Notes: generated by a model not told the origin, from the letters alone. A stretch of DNA of 64,000 nt from Ampelomyces quisqualis (GCA_018398575.1 JAGTXZ010000021.1:1116001-1180000), one strand, 5' to 3'; counted from the first letter of the stretch, positions 1-11,353 are shown. Numbers and translations: made by a program.

Positions 1-520
1 ACTGTATGGTCTGCCATGTGACAAAGCCTTGCTTCTTGAGCGCAGGTACGGCCGGAGTCGAGTAGCCGTCATCGTTCGGACCAGGCTGCAGACTGTGGAA
101 TGCGCCGAGGGAGCGATATATGAATGCGATTGAAGATGGCGGTGTCTGTTTGAACAGAACTTCGTAGTCGCCGCCAACATCGCGATACCACGCTGCGAGT
201 TGTGAAGGCGTGAGGTCGGGCGAGTCGGAGGGTTCAAACTTGCTGCTCTACAGTAGCGTGATCAGCACTGGGGGGGCACGGGGGGCTTCCTCCACTGTCA
301 TGGCGCATGGCATGCGCGCATGTTGTCCGTCAACACTCACAATGACCTCGGCAATGCCTTGAAGTAGGCGATCCAGCAGCTCAGTCCCGCATTTGTCGGG
401 CTTCAACAGGTAGTCCCAATACTCGTAAGCTTCGCGATGTGTCGCATCTGCATTGGCTGCATGCTCTCGCCGTTGCTGGTGCTGATCTTCATCTCCATCT
501 TGGTGCGGTTCTGAGGCCAT
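1..520 (-). CDS. DUF7514-domain protein, N-terminal part (runs off left edge)
   Basis: Partial gene read leftward from an ATG at 520. Exon 1 is 520-296 (75 codons). A 48-base GT-AG intron (295-248) follows, and exon 2 runs from 247 off the window edge. The spliced product has the pattern I associate with the fungal DUF7514 family: YEYWDYLLKPDKCGTELLDR, then LTPSQLAAWYRDVGGDYEVL, and after that TPPSSIAFIYRSLGAFHSLQ and PALKKQGFVTWQTIQ. The first 25 residues are Glu/Gln/Asp-rich and low complexity. The function of the family is unknown. Gene presence is well supported by continuous family-like sequence across the splice; the family name is from memory. The C-terminus is not in the window. Confidence 0.8.
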
Positions 521-1108
521 AACATCGAGTGGCGACTACTGTCCAAGTACTCTACTTAGATCAACCATGTGCGTGCGCTTTATTTGAGCAGTTGGGCTTC
601 GGCGGGCGTCAACCTTGGAAGCTGGTGGCTCCGAGATGCCCCGCGGTGATCCTGGGAGCTGTCGTACCGGTACCAAAGAAGCGGCTTGATACATTGGCAT
701 GCAAAGCACGTCTTGCCCTGATCAGCAAATGCCCATGTCGAAAGAACTACTCCGATAGCTGACTGGACGACTGCGCCTCTGACTGACAGGAACCTGTTGG
801 TAGAGGACCTGACTTGTTCGCCGCTGGGTGGCTGGTGTCTGACATGACGGTTCGGCGCCGAAGGGCTAAGCACTCCACAAGGCAGCAATCAGGCTCAAAC
901 AAGGCACGTGTACGGAGTAAATGACATGCATGTTCATTGATTACATTCATTAGACGGATGCTAAGCGTGCTCCACGGCGCTGCCTTGTACGTCGACAATT
1001 ATTTTCATCAGCTACTTGGAGTGTCCGTATCATCCCTCATAATCGGTCCCTTCGAAAAGGTTTCGTACTCGTAAATCTACTGAAATCGCAAAGCTGGAAA
1101 AGACGCGC
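521..1108. other. intergenic, no gene seen
   Basis: Holds the 3' flank of UGP1 and the 5' flank of the DUF7514 gene. Short ORFs here show no family pattern. One TACGGAGTA motif lies at 911-919. Confidence 0.6.
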
Positions 1109-3125
1109 TTAGTGCTCGAGCAGCCTCAGCGAACCCTGAACGACGACGTTCTCAAGGATCGAGCCCGGAGGAATGTCGATGGTCGAGCCCTCGGTGGCAA
1201 CAATGATGACAGTACCCTTGAGGGTGACGCCACGGCCAAGGTTGACGGGACCAGTGATGGTGAGATGGTCGAGCTCGACAATCTTGGGGATGGAAGGAAT
1301 GCGAGACTGGAAGCTCGACACCTTCTTGAAGTCGCTACCAAGCTTGATCAGAGGCGCGGGTCCGAAGCGGTTGGGGTCAATGACCAGCTGGCCGTGCTGG
1401 AGAGTATACAGATCTGACTTGACAAGCATGAGGTCGGAGCATGTCTTGACTGGCAAGAATCGTCGTCGGGGGACGTTGACACCGTGGGCATTCTTGAAGT
1501 GCTTAATGGCGGCACCGACCGCAGTCTCCAGCTGAAGGACAGAGATGTCGGCCTCGCCCTTCTTGTCAGCGGGGATCGACTTGCCGTTGGGGATGATCTC
1601 CATGGCAAGCTCGTTACCCTCAACGACGCGCTTGATGGCCTTGAGGTCCATCCAGATGTTGTTAGTGTTGAAGTACTTGAACTTTTTGATCGACTTGAAC
1701 TCGTTGACGTGCTCCTTGGGGACCTGGGCGATTTCAAGCAGACGGACGGAACCTTCATAGTCGATAATGGTACCACCCTTGACGTCAGCCTTGGTCTTGT
1801 CGGTCAACTCCATGATGTACTCGGCCTTGGAGTCAACCATGTGCTGGAGGATGCGGAGATCGACAACGGCGCCCAAGTTGTCAGCGTTTGACAGGAAGAT
1901 GGTTTCAATGCCACGTTCGAGGAGCTTGTCGAGCATGCCGCTATTGTACATGGATTCGAAAACGTCACCGTGACCTGGTGGGTACCAGTTGGCGATGTCG
2001 GACTCGTTGTTCTTGGGTGCGGGCAGTAGCGAGTCCTTGAGGATACGCGGGTACCGCGACTGGTTGAAGGTGAGAATGTCGATGTTGTGTCCTTCGTACT
2101 TCTTGATGATGCTGGCCGTGTCGGTGTCGGTGTTGAACGAGTTCATCAGGACAAACGGCACATTGACATCGTATGTGCGGTTGAGGTACTCAATCTGGCG
2201 GACCGACAAGTCGAGGAAGGACATGCCGTCGCGAACCTCAATGACCGACTTGGGGCCAACGCAACCCATCGAGGTACCGAGCCCACCGTTGAGCTTGACA
2301 ACCGCCAGCTTGTTCAAGTATTCGACAGCCTCGGAGTTGGCCAAGTCATCGTAGTTGACGACCTGCTCGGCCTTCGGGGGTGCGATGCGGTTCCAGTCGA
2401 TGGCAGTGCCCTTGGCCTTGTCGTTGAGGTAGCGGCGGAACAAGGCAAAGAAGTTGTCCATCTCCGTCTCGAAGTACTGGGCGGGTCAGCGTACGCTCTT
2501 GCGATGTGGATCCAACAGCACAATTCGCCATGATTCGTGGCCGTCGGTGAGAAAATTGGCTGAAAGCAGCCCAGACGACATGGCGCACGGTATCGCATAG
2601 CAAACCGAGTGTGGTGTGGATGTATTGCTCACCTTCTTCTCTGACGGGTCTGTAACCGTGTCGGCGAGCTTGTTGAGGGCATTGCGCATTTGCGATGCGG
2701 CAACGTTGGTGGAGGTATTCTCAAAAGCCTGCAAATTCCATGCTGTTAGTGACTTGTCTCATGGTGAGGCTCGGGTGAGTCTTCAGCCACGTCCCATTCT
2801 GGCTGCCGTGGTGTTGAACCGCGCAGGAGGTGTCTAGTGACGCAGACACACGGCTGAGAAGGTGCAGTTGGTCCTGGAGCCACGAGAACGCGCGTGCAGG
2901 GACAGGAAAAGTGGGGCTAGGAGGTGAAAGACGGTGAAGCCTCTTGATTGGACTGAACGCATCGGTTCAGAGCAGCAGATTGCAGATTGCGTCGAGAGCA
3001 TGGGGGAGCTGACTTACGACATGGGACTGCGACTTGCCGTGATGGCGCTGCGAGTTGAACCCGCCCTCGCCCTTGCCTTCGGCGGCAGAGGGCTTGAGGT
3101 GCGACGGAATTGCGCGAGAGGCCAT
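1109..3125 (-). CDS. UGP1: UTP-glucose-1-phosphate uridylyltransferase
   Basis: Makes UDP-glucose from UTP and glucose-1-phosphate in the cytosol, feeding glucan, glycogen, trehalose and glycoprotein synthesis. Three exons fit: 3125-3018 (36 codons), 2728-2633 (32 codons) and 2476-1109, all phase 0 with GT-AG introns, giving 523 aa, close to the usual length for fungal UGPase. The nucleotide-binding loop LNGGLGTSMGCVGPKS lies near residue 130; LSNADNLGAVVD and the C-terminal left-handed beta-helix (ITGPVNLGRGVTLKG, then IPPGSILENVVV) are present. The start at 3125 was chosen because the first exon (MASRAIPSHLKPS...) splices in frame and resembles the Ser/Pro-rich tails of fungal homologues. 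The last 455 residues are certain; the two small 5' exons are slightly less so. Confidence 0.95.
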
Positions 3126-4052
3126 GGTGTGCAGAGTAGATGTGGTGGGAGTCGGACGAGAGGGAGGTGTGCAGACAGGCCGATCAGCGAGAGGGCGGTC
3201 TGGTCTTAAAGCAACAATCGGTCAGGGTCTGTGTTGGCGTGGTGTGAACGTGGGGCAAGAACGTGCCTCGAACCAGCAAGACGAATGGGGGGGAATGCAG
3301 CTTTGTGCCTTGGGATTGGCGTCTTTTACACGGGGTACGTGGTTGCTATTTGCTCGCACAAAAGCCGTGGCAGTCTTTGGTGACCCCCAGCCTGGAGGTT
3401 CTCAACAGCTGTGACACTTGGTTGACACGCAGAGATACTGGTACGAGGCTACGAGCCGCACTTCGTCCCTGCCCAGCCTTACCCCGCCAATTCAGGTGCT
3501 GCCTGCTCCGCGCCCTGCTTCAAGGCTGCTTCGTGTGATGCTCTTCCACCTGCTCTCGCCGTCTCTTCCGTAGACATCCGAGATGCTGACTCTGATTTGA
3601 GTACTCCGTACTCGGTGCAGCCGACGCGTTGCGCGCAGTTTCACGATGCACAATTGTTGGGGTGAAATTTCATTGAGGAGCTATGACCACCCACTAGCAG
3701 GGGCAAGGCCTCTTGACGTTACCGTACTCGACCATGAGTGCAGCGTTTCGCTCAACAGTTGCCCCAGACCGAGCACCTTTGAAGTTTGTAGAGCGAAAAC
3801 CGAGAGAGTGGCAAAATCAAGATACGACTCGATGCGGCATGTGCATGCAAAAGACGGGCGAAAACAGGAGGCCCGGAAGTATGGTCCTGGCTGCGGCGCT
3901 AGGCCCAAGACAGGCGGTCGACATTTGCGCCAGTCGGCATCGAATGGACTTCCGCTGCTCGCGTGTCCCACGTGGGGGAACCGTGTCCTACATACAGTAC
4001 TCCGTACATCAGGGTCATGCCACTCCGACCCGGGCATTCACACTCATGCCCA
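3126..4052. other. intergenic, UGP1 promoter side
   Basis: Contains the UGP1 upstream region and the 3' flank of the FolB-like gene. Two copies of TACTCCGTA occur (3602-3610 and 3998-4006). ORFs overlapping it (for example 3646-4458 plus) are antisense shadows without family similarity. Confidence 0.6.
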
Positions 4053-4899
4053 TCACTTGGGGCGTACTGGGCGCATGATCTCGACAGCGGGAGCGTCCGC
4101 GAACGGGACAGCAAGAGGCTTCTCAATCCTTAGCCTGATGAGTGAATCCTGGTCCTCCTCGCGGGTGAAGAACTGCTGCCTCAGTGATTGCACGGTCCAC
4201 TCCAGCATGCTCTCCAGTGTTTGGAACTCTGATGCCGAGATGTTCTGCATCGTGTCAGCCAAGCTAGAAGGTGGCCTCGGACAAGCATACCGTGAACAAG
4301 AAGCTCTCGAGTTGTGCGTAGTCGTCTGTCCGCGAATCGTGCACGCATTCGATCCAGACTTGCAATACAACAGGCTGTTTCTGCTGCCTCTCATTGGAGT
4401 TGACGCCGACAAGACAAGGTATCCGGACATTGCGCAAGAACAGCACGTTGGAGTGTAGACGCGACTTCTGCATGATTCTTGATGCAGTAAAGCCAGCTCC
4501 ATCTCCGTACATGCTCCCTTTCGGATAACATATGCTTGTCTCGAGCGCATAGATCGGGGTCGATTCAGCCACCTTGTTAACGCTGTTGGCAATGTCGCCA
4601 GCCAGTGTTAACGTGGATACCCATTCCGGCAAGCGATTCTTTGCGTCTGCCTGGAGCATTTTGCTGAGCGTACCGTAGTGAATCGTGCTTCCATCGACTG
4701 TGTCTGTGGCCGCAGCTGATCCGAACGGCTCGTTCAGAGTCACGGTAACGCTGATTTGTACTCGCTGCACCTTTTGTCGGCCCCATGCATCCTTTCCGGC
4801 ATTGACTATGACTTCAAGGTTCTGTACCATGATTTTGTCAAATCGCCCACTTTGCGCTGCCTCAACATCCCATAATGCCTGGCGGACGACCTCAACCAT
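4053..4899 (-). CDS. dihydroneopterin aldolase-like (FolB fold) protein
   Basis: Exon 1 is 4899-4291, a 46-base intron follows (GTATGC to GATGCAG), and exon 2 is 4244-4053, giving 266 aa. The product has two FolB-like halves: about residues 18-130 (start DKIMVQNLEVIVNAGKDAWG; later HYGTLSKMLQADA) and about 140-250 (NVLFLRNVRIPCLVGVNSNE, then QPVVLQVWIECVHDSRTDDY and TLESMLEWTVQSLRQQF). Tandem T-fold modules of this kind form the aldolase that converts dihydroneopterin in folate synthesis. In fungi the main enzyme is the trifunctional FOL1; this stand-alone protein lacks HPPK and DHPS domains, so it may be a paralogue with another pterin-related role. It lies head to head with STI1, with 327 bases between starts. 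Fold assignment is fairly sure; enzymatic activity is not shown. Confidence 0.75.
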
Positions 4900-5110
4900 G
4901 GTGTCGGTGACCGTGTGTGGGTGTGGATTCTATGTCGATGTCTACGCGAGATATGCAACACCTGGAACAGTTTCAACTGGAAAGCTAGTCGTAGGAACAC
5001 AAAGTCGAGTAGACCGAGTTGAGGGGCATTGGCGCTAGAGTAGATGTGGAAGTGGGATGACGCTTGTCCTAGCCTGACGCACGGACTATATTTGCGCGGA
5101 GAGCCTCAGT

Positions 5111-5120
5111 CGAAGCTTCT
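5111..5120. promoter_or_regulatory. possible heat-shock element upstream of STI1
   Basis: The sequence cgaagcttct contains GAA-2-TTC, the minimal inverted Hsf1 unit, 107 bases before the STI1 start. Only two units are perfect, so this is a weak site. Hsf1 control of STI1 is known in yeast; here it is inference. Confidence 0.35.
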
Positions 5121-5226
5121 AGCTCGCGTGTAGCCAAAGTATTTCTGCAAATCGCTACAGCCTGCAAACAACCAGAAGCTGCAGAAGTAACGCCTCTATC
5201 TCTCGACTCATCACAAGCCCGTCAAC

Positions 5227-7181
5227 ATGGCTGATGCACTCAAAGCCGAAGGCAACAAGCTGTTCGCCGAAAAGAAGTTCGCCGAGTCGATGTGAGTCCC
5301 CCGCAAACACCACCTTGGCAAAACAACCGCTAACAAAGCTACAGCGAGAAGTTCTCCCAGGCTATCGAGCTCGACCCCTCCAACCATGTTCTCTACTCGA
5401 ACCGATCGGGCGCATACGCATCGTTGAGGGATTACGAGAAGGCACTGGCCGATGCCAATAAGACAACAGAAATCAAGCCTGATTGGGCGAAAGGATGGGG
5501 GCGCAAGGGCACTGCGCTACACGGAGAGGGCGACCTAGGTACGTCGATACCTCAAAACGCGGCACACGCGAGGCTGACAGCATACAGTTGGGGCGACCGA
5601 CGCGTTTGAGGCGGCTCTTAAACTCGACCCTAACAATGCGCAAGCAAAGTCAGGTCTCGATGCCGTCAAGCGCGCTGTCGAGGCAGAGGCGAGGGCGGAT
5701 GGACTTGGCGGTGACCCTTCCGCTGGGCTTGGAGGCATGTTCAACGATCCAAATATGATCCAGAAGCTTGCGAGCAATCCGAAGACAGCGTCTTACCTCG
5801 GAGACGCCGAGTTTATGAAGAAGCTCCAGCAGCTACAGAAGAACCCGAACAACGTCGGTGAGTTCATGCAGGACCCGCGTTTCCTACAGGTGATGAGTGT
5901 TATGCTGGGCATCGATATGCAGTATGGTGGTGGACCAGGAGCTGCTGGAGGTCAGGGTGATGCGGCACCGCGGGAAGCCGAGGAGGACATCGAGATGCCC
6001 GATGCGCGCTCAGCACCTGAGCCCAAGAAAGCCCCCGAGCCCGAGCCAGAACCAGTGGTAGAGGAGTCTGAGGAGGACAAGGCTGCAAAGGAGTCCAAAG
6101 CCAAGGCAGATGAGCTGAAGAAGAAAGGCACTGAACTGTACAAGAAGCGCCAGTTCGATGAGGCCATCGCGAACTACAACGAGGCTTGGGAGACACACAA
6201 GGACATTACCTACAAGACCAATGAGGGAGCTGCCAAATTCGAGAAAGGCGACTACGAAGGCTGCATCAAGGCCTGTCAAGAGGCAGTCGATTATGGTCGC
6301 GAAGTATATGCCGACTTCAAAATCGTTGCCAAGTGAGTCGGGACTCTTTTGATCGGACACGAATATCACTGACTAGGAGCAGAGCATTCGCGCGTATCGG
6401 TACTGCATACGAGAAACTGGGCGACCTGTCAAACGCCATTCTGTTCTATCAGAAGGCGCAGACCGAACACCGAACACCCGAGGTTCTTGCGAAGCTTCGA
6501 GCTGCAGAGAAGGCCAAGATCAAGGCCGATCGGGATTCCTATATCAGCCCTGAGGAGGCGGAGAAGGCTCGCGAGCTCGGCAACGCCAAGTTCAAGGTAG
6601 CAGACTGGCCCGCGGCGGTCGATGCGTACTCGGAGATGATCAAGCGCGCTCCTGATGACCCCCGAGGATACTCGAACCGCGCTGCATGCTTCATCAAACT
6701 CCTCGAGTTTCCCTCTGCGGTTCAGGACTGCGATGAGGCCATTAAGCGTGACCCGGACTTCATCCGAGCATACTTGCGCAAGGCTCAGGCATACTTTACG
6801 ATGCGCGAGTACAGCAAATGTGTGGATGTCTGCGGCGAGGCTGCTCTTCACGACAAGGATGGCAAGAACTCCAGGGAGATTCAGCAGCAAGAGTCCAAGG
6901 CCCTGCAAGCGCAGTACTCTGCACGTGAGGGTGAGACTGAACAGCAGACCATGGAGCGCATACAACGAGACCCAGAGGTAAGTTTCCATGGTGATTGAAT
7001 ATACGACACACACTTACGAGTTACCTAGATTACCAGCATCTTGCAGGACCCTGTTATGAACAGCATCCTCCAACAAGCCAAGGAAGATCCTGCGGCTCTT
7101 CAGGAGCATCTCAAGAACCCAGACATTCGTCAGAAGGTCCAGAAGTTGGTACACGCTGGTGTCATCCGAATGGGTCGATAA
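5227..7181 (+). CDS. STI1: Hsp70/Hsp90 co-chaperone STI1 (HOP homologue)
   Basis: Scaffold that hands client proteins from Hsp70 to Hsp90 in the cytosol. Five exons: 5227-5291, 5345-5538, 5588-6332, 6383-6977, 7029-7181; phases match and give 583 aa, the normal length. Order: TPR1 (about 1-110, DALKAEGNKLFAEKKFAES), DP1 with an Asp-Pro/Asn-Pro motif (FNDPNMIQKLASNPKT), an acidic Pro/Glu linker, TPR2A (KKKGTELYKKRQFDEAIANY), TPR2B (ARELGNAKFKVADWPAAVDA) and C-terminal DP2 (DPVMNSILQQAKEDPAALQE). The carboxylate-clamp Lys/Asn residues of the TPRs are visible. Acceptors at 6382 and 7028 were chosen over neighbours to keep family-conserved residues (KAFARIGTAYEK; EITSILQDP). Confidence 0.96.
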
Positions 7182-7567
7182 AAGGTGTCCAGTTGGTATG
7201 TTGAAGCAAAATGATGAGACGAAAGCTGTGTTTCCAAATTTCTCTGCATAGCGTATTGTAGTATAAATGCCATCTAATACCTACAACAATCGCCTACAAA
7301 GCGCTCGCCAATTGTCGTGATGATCGTATGACCTGGTTTGACTTCGAGGGAAGTAGTGCTTCGAATTCCTGGCTCAACCAATCACAGCACGGTGTCAGTG
7401 ATATGTAATCGCCAAGCTTCAAACTCCATTTGCCTCAGATTGACCGTTGACGTGCCATGTCATAAACATCAAAGCTTTTCGACCTGATCCTTACACTCGT
7501 CAAGAGCCGTCAAGAACCAGAAGCACAAGAATCGCAAAACCAAGGGAATAAAAGGTTACTAACGATC
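7182..7567. other. intergenic, no gene seen
   Basis: 3' flank of STI1 and 5' flank of the bZIP gene. Nothing else recognised. Confidence 0.6.
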
Positions 7568-8311
7568 ATGTCACCGACCATGCCACGAATCGCATCACCC
7601 ACATCCACATCATCCGCGACATCTCATCGCAAATCCCGTGTCTCTGCAGAACACACGCTAAACAGAGTCCGTGAGAACCAAAGACGCCATCGCGCTCGCC
7701 AACGCGATCGCGTCGCTTTCTTGGAAAACCTACTCGCCGACACGGAACAACAGCTAGCAGAAGCAAGGCAAGAAATCGCCTTCCTCAAAGCATCACAAGA
7801 AGCTACAAGCATCATGTGTCGTAACGAACAGTCAATTTTGCTAAAGGATATTGCTTCACCATGCAATGTACACGACGAAGTAACACAGACGGAAGAGTTG
7901 GAAATGGCGCCACTTGACCCATACCTTTCCTCCACCCCCTTTCTCCCCACCGACATCTCAAACGCATTCATAATCGACATCAACACGCTCTCCCTCCCAT
8001 CCCCCACTCAAATCCAATCCTTCTCTCTTCCTGGCCCCCCACCATGTTGTTCCGACCCCTTGCCCTCCACAAACCCGGACCCAGAATGCTCAACATGCGC
8101 CACCAAACCTCTCCCCTCACCCTCGGAATCAACGACGCCTTGCGCGAAAGCGTTTGTCTTGATATCGCAGCAGAACTTCCGCAATCTGGACGCGCAGACG
8201 ATTAGGATGTGGTTAGCGCAGGGGCTGAGGAGAGCTAGGAAAGATGGCGAAGGGTGTAGAGTTGAGAATGGGGCATTGTTGAGGTTGTTGGATTATATGA
8301 GTAGTTTTTGA
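7568..8311 (+). CDS. bZIP transcription factor
   Basis: Intronless, 247 aa. Residues about 34-75 form a basic-leucine-zipper: basic region RVRENQRRHRARQRDRVAFL (Asn-x-x-Arg-Arg-x-Arg-x-Arg-Gln-Arg signature) followed by a short leucine-type coiled coil (LENLLADTEQQLAEARQEIA). The remainder is Ser/Pro-rich with scattered Cys (PPCCSDP, CSTCATKP) and a more conserved-looking C-terminal segment (NFRNLDAQTIRMWLAQGLRR), a layout seen in small Pezizomycotina-specific bZIP proteins. A nuclear DNA-binding regulator is expected; targets are unknown. The leader MSPTMPRIASPTSTSSATSH is low complexity, so the exact start is uncertain. Confidence 0.82.
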   Translation: MSPTMPRIASPTSTSSATSHRKSRVSAEHTLNRVRENQRRHRARQRDRVAFLENLLADTEQQLAEARQEIAFLKASQEATSIMCRNEQSILLKDIASPCNVHDEVTQTEELEMAPLDPYLSSTPFLPTDISNAFIIDINTLSLPSPTQIQSFSLPGPPPCCSDPLPSTNPDPECSTCATKPLPSPSESTTPCAKAFVLISQQNFRNLDAQTIRMWLAQGLRRARKDGEGCRVENGALLRLLDYMSSF

Positions 8312-8807
8312 GAAGAAGAAAATGGGCGCCGAGTGGGAAGATGGGTCTACTGGTGCTATCCTTCTGACTGGAACAGCCCAATATACATACATCTCTTTGA
8401 ATGATGGATCGAACACGCCAAAGCAACAAAAAAGAAGTCATTGTGGGACTCCTCGTTGCCAAAAAAGATTCGAACTCCCGAACCAGCCTCAGTACCATCT
8501 AGAATATTCTGTCGCGGAAGATTTTGGTCGCAGACTTTGAGGGTTCAGCTTCCGCACAATACGAAGTTAGACTAGACAGTCCTGAGCCAGGCTCGGTCGT
8601 TCGTGAGGAGATGTTGTTGTGGAGGAGATATATAGTGAGAGAGGAAATTTGTTAGGGTGGCGTATAGGAAGCGGAGGGACGCGAGGTGAAGGCCAGGTGA
8701 AGGCCAGGTGAAGGTGACTGGGCGAGGCGGAGCTGGAAGTTCCACACTCACCTGCAATCTATCTCCTGACTGTTATAACGTCAATTCGCCCGACTCAACC
8801 AGCAACT
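8312..8807. other. intergenic, no gene seen
   Basis: Contains a short direct duplication (gaaggccaggt, near 8690-8710). A T-loop-like string at about 8468-8485 was tested as a tRNA and rejected. Confidence 0.55.
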
Positions 8808-10172
8808 ATGTCGGGCGCGCGAAAGCTCACGATCCACCGGCACTGGATGGAGCACACCCTCACTCCCTACCTGCGCTACGCGTTCAGTCATGTTCTCGCA
8901 TATGATGAAGACATTGCACCTCAGATCTTCAGCGCCTATCAGTTCTGCATGACAAAACTCGTGAGTCCTCCCGCGTGTACACTAACCCGACCGCACGACT
9001 GACATGAACACAGGACCACCCGTATGACGGCGACGACCTCATCTTTGAACGCATTCTGCATGCCATCGACTCACGCCACAAGAACTTGGCACCCGACCTA
9101 AATTTTATGACTGAGAATCTGGAGACACTTGCGAAGTTTCTCATCCATCGAGCGCAGGTTCAAGGACCATATGAGCTGTTGGGTAGGGTAGACGTTGGGA
9201 GCTACCGTTGGCGCAAATACGAAGAAGAGCGACGCAAGAGTGTGAGGGCGGAAGAAAAGAAAGCGGAACAGAGTACGTACTACATTGAGGACCCCTCTCA
9301 CGTCCTAACACCAGAAAGATCGCCCATTCCTCGTTCCGCCTCCACCAACTACCAAACTGCCGACGGAAGACCAAATCGATCCGCGCCTGGTCCACGCAGT
9401 GCCAGGCGAGTACACGTCGTCGCATCTCTCAGGCACCCTCCTCCTGAATGAGGACCAGTACTTCCGATACCAGAACCAACTCATCTACGAGCGCCGCAGG
9501 AGAGGATATTCGGGACATTCGTGGCTGGAGCAGATGCAGCATCCAGCGGGCGCCGTCAGCTCGCCTTACGCTACAGCAAACCATGCCATGCCACCTCCAG
9601 GATATGCCCACAATCAAGGCTACGGCAAGCTCATACCACCAAAATCGCGATTGCAGCACCAGAACAACTTCGCTCACCGTCCATTGCCACATCTTCATCA
9701 GCAGGCGCCATACCGCCCGGTCGAACCAATCGCCCAGCAGGTGCAGTATCACACTGTCCAAGCACCCACCCAGCAAGTGCAGTATCATCCTGTTCAAGCA
9801 CCCATCCAGCAAGTACAGTATCGTCATGCCCAAGCACTCACCCAGCAACCACAATACCACTCCATTGAACCAAACCCCCAAGAACTTGCACACTACAACC
9901 CAACCCAACCCATCCACCCCCCTCCTCCAAACAACATGGATCCCAATGCCGCCGATCCCAGCATCTACCCACCAACACCGCAGCCTTCAATTCCCATGTC
10001 CGACATTGTGCACCTCCGCGGCCAAGACTGGAACGCAGCGGCTGAGCAGCGCGTAAGAGAGTTCCAGCTGCTGACGCTGCGGCAGAAGACGGAGAAGTGT
10101 ATCGCATTGAGTGACATGCCGGGCGGGACGTGGGGACCGAGTCTGGCGCACCGACATATGGCGGGGCCGTAG
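8808..10172 (+). CDS. unrecognised protein with Gln-rich 12-residue repeats
   Basis: Three exons, 8808-8960, 9014-9272 and 9319-10172, splice in frame to 421 aa. The acceptor at 9317-9318 was chosen because it alone restores frame from the 9273 donor. The N-terminal 150 residues look globular (HRHWMEHTLTPYLRYAFSHV; ERILHAIDSRHKNLAPDLNF) and end in a Lys/Glu-rich helix. A middle region (SSHLSGTLLLNEDQYFRYQN) precedes a Pro/Gln/His-rich stretch with four tandem 12-residue repeats (consensus QAPxQQVQYHxV, 9723-9866). The C-terminus (VREFQLLTLRQKTEKCIALS) looks conserved. No domain recognised. Coding is supported by frame, splice sites and composition; function unknown. Confidence 0.7.
9723..9866 (+). 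repeat. 36-base in-frame tandem repeat, 4 copies
   Basis: Four consecutive 36-base units encode EPIAQQVQYHTV, QAPTQQVQYHPV, QAPIQQVQYRHA and QALTQQPQYHSI. Divergence between units is mostly third-position or single residue, so the array is under coding constraint. Confidence 0.85.
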
Positions 10173-11130
10173 GAGCTGGGCGGGAGTGGAAGGTGGGTTA
10201 GTGTTTTTGGGGAGAGATGGTGTTGAAGTATAGGAGAGGAAGTGGAAGAGAGAGAATGTGCGGAGATGAATTCGACATGGTATTGTCTTCTTCTTCTCCT
10301 CGCCTTGCAAGTTTTCCCCCATTGTTGTGTACGGCGGACGTACACGACCCATACGTTTCGCGCTCGACGTCTACAATGCTTCGAAGCCATTGTCATTATG
10401 GCGAACGTCGTCCTGCCACACTGTCCAAGTGCAGGATACCTACTAAGAGCCTCGGTACATCTCTCCGACCATGTACGAAAGTTGCGCTATGCGTCAGGTA
10501 CAAAACTTTCCAAGCCTTGGTGTTGAGTCGCAGAGAGTGAAAATCAAAAGTCTATTCGACGTCATGGTGTAGATTTAGATTTGCGCATGTGCAACCAAGG
10601 ACTGCGTTAACGGAAACTTCTGTCAAGATTTATCCAATAAGAACGCGAAGCTAGTTGTGTTGAAGAGCTAATTGATTCGCCGAACGTTATCCAGTGTGAC
10701 TTTGCACTGCCGCGGGCTCCATGACTCTACTCTGTAGGGCTCACAATCCGAGAATATGGCATGAAAGAAACTACCCGGTTGTATTACCTATTTGGCTCTG
10801 AATCTACGCTCGGAGAATTCCCGTCCGAAGTTATCACTTTCCTACAGGTCACGTGGAAGACGCAACATCCCCGCCTCCCGCAATCCAATTTCACTAACAA
10901 GATACAACAATTTGCTGTTAGATGGTAGCAGCCCGCTCTGACCTCGCAGCAAGGCTTCCAGCTAGGTAAATTCTCTCTTCCCACCTAACGATCGTGAGCA
11001 TGTAATAAAAAAACACTTCAAAAGCACAGCAGTGCACAGCATCACATACCTGCTTCCCCAGTCCAGGGTAGATTTAGAACTAATCCAGTGCATGTTCTAG
11101 ACCCTGGTCGTCCTTTGTGACAGAGGCTTG

Positions 11131-11274
11131 CTGCCGCGCTTGTCAGCCTTTCTGAAAACGCTGCCGCGCTTGTCCGCCTTCTTGAATACGCTGCCGCGCT
11201 TGTCCGCCTCCTGGATTACCTACGCCGCCGCGCCTTCCAGAAAAACGCCGCCGCGCTTGTCCGCCTCCTAGATC
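11131..11274. repeat. 30-base tandem repeat, about 5 copies
   Basis: The core gctgccgcgcttgtc recurs at 11130, 11160 and 11190 with exactly 30-base spacing. Two more diverged copies follow at about 11224 (interrupted) and 11246. More than one forward reading frame stays open over several units because the period is a multiple of three. Confidence 0.85.
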
Positions 11275-11353
11275 ACGCTAGGAAAAGCAAACTTTGGACA
11301 GTCTTGAACCATTTGCCAACGGCGTTCTTGCCTCCCCTTTCGAGATGCAACTT

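Noticed and set aside
3646..4458. 270-codon plus-strand ORF
   Set aside because: It overlaps the FolB-like gene in antisense over half its length and has no domain; the minus-strand gene explains the region.
8440..8540. tRNA on the minus strand (GTTCGGGAGTTCGAATC followed by a T run)
   Set aside because: The T-loop-like string and T run look suggestive, but no acceptor stem, D arm or anticodon arm can be folded around it.
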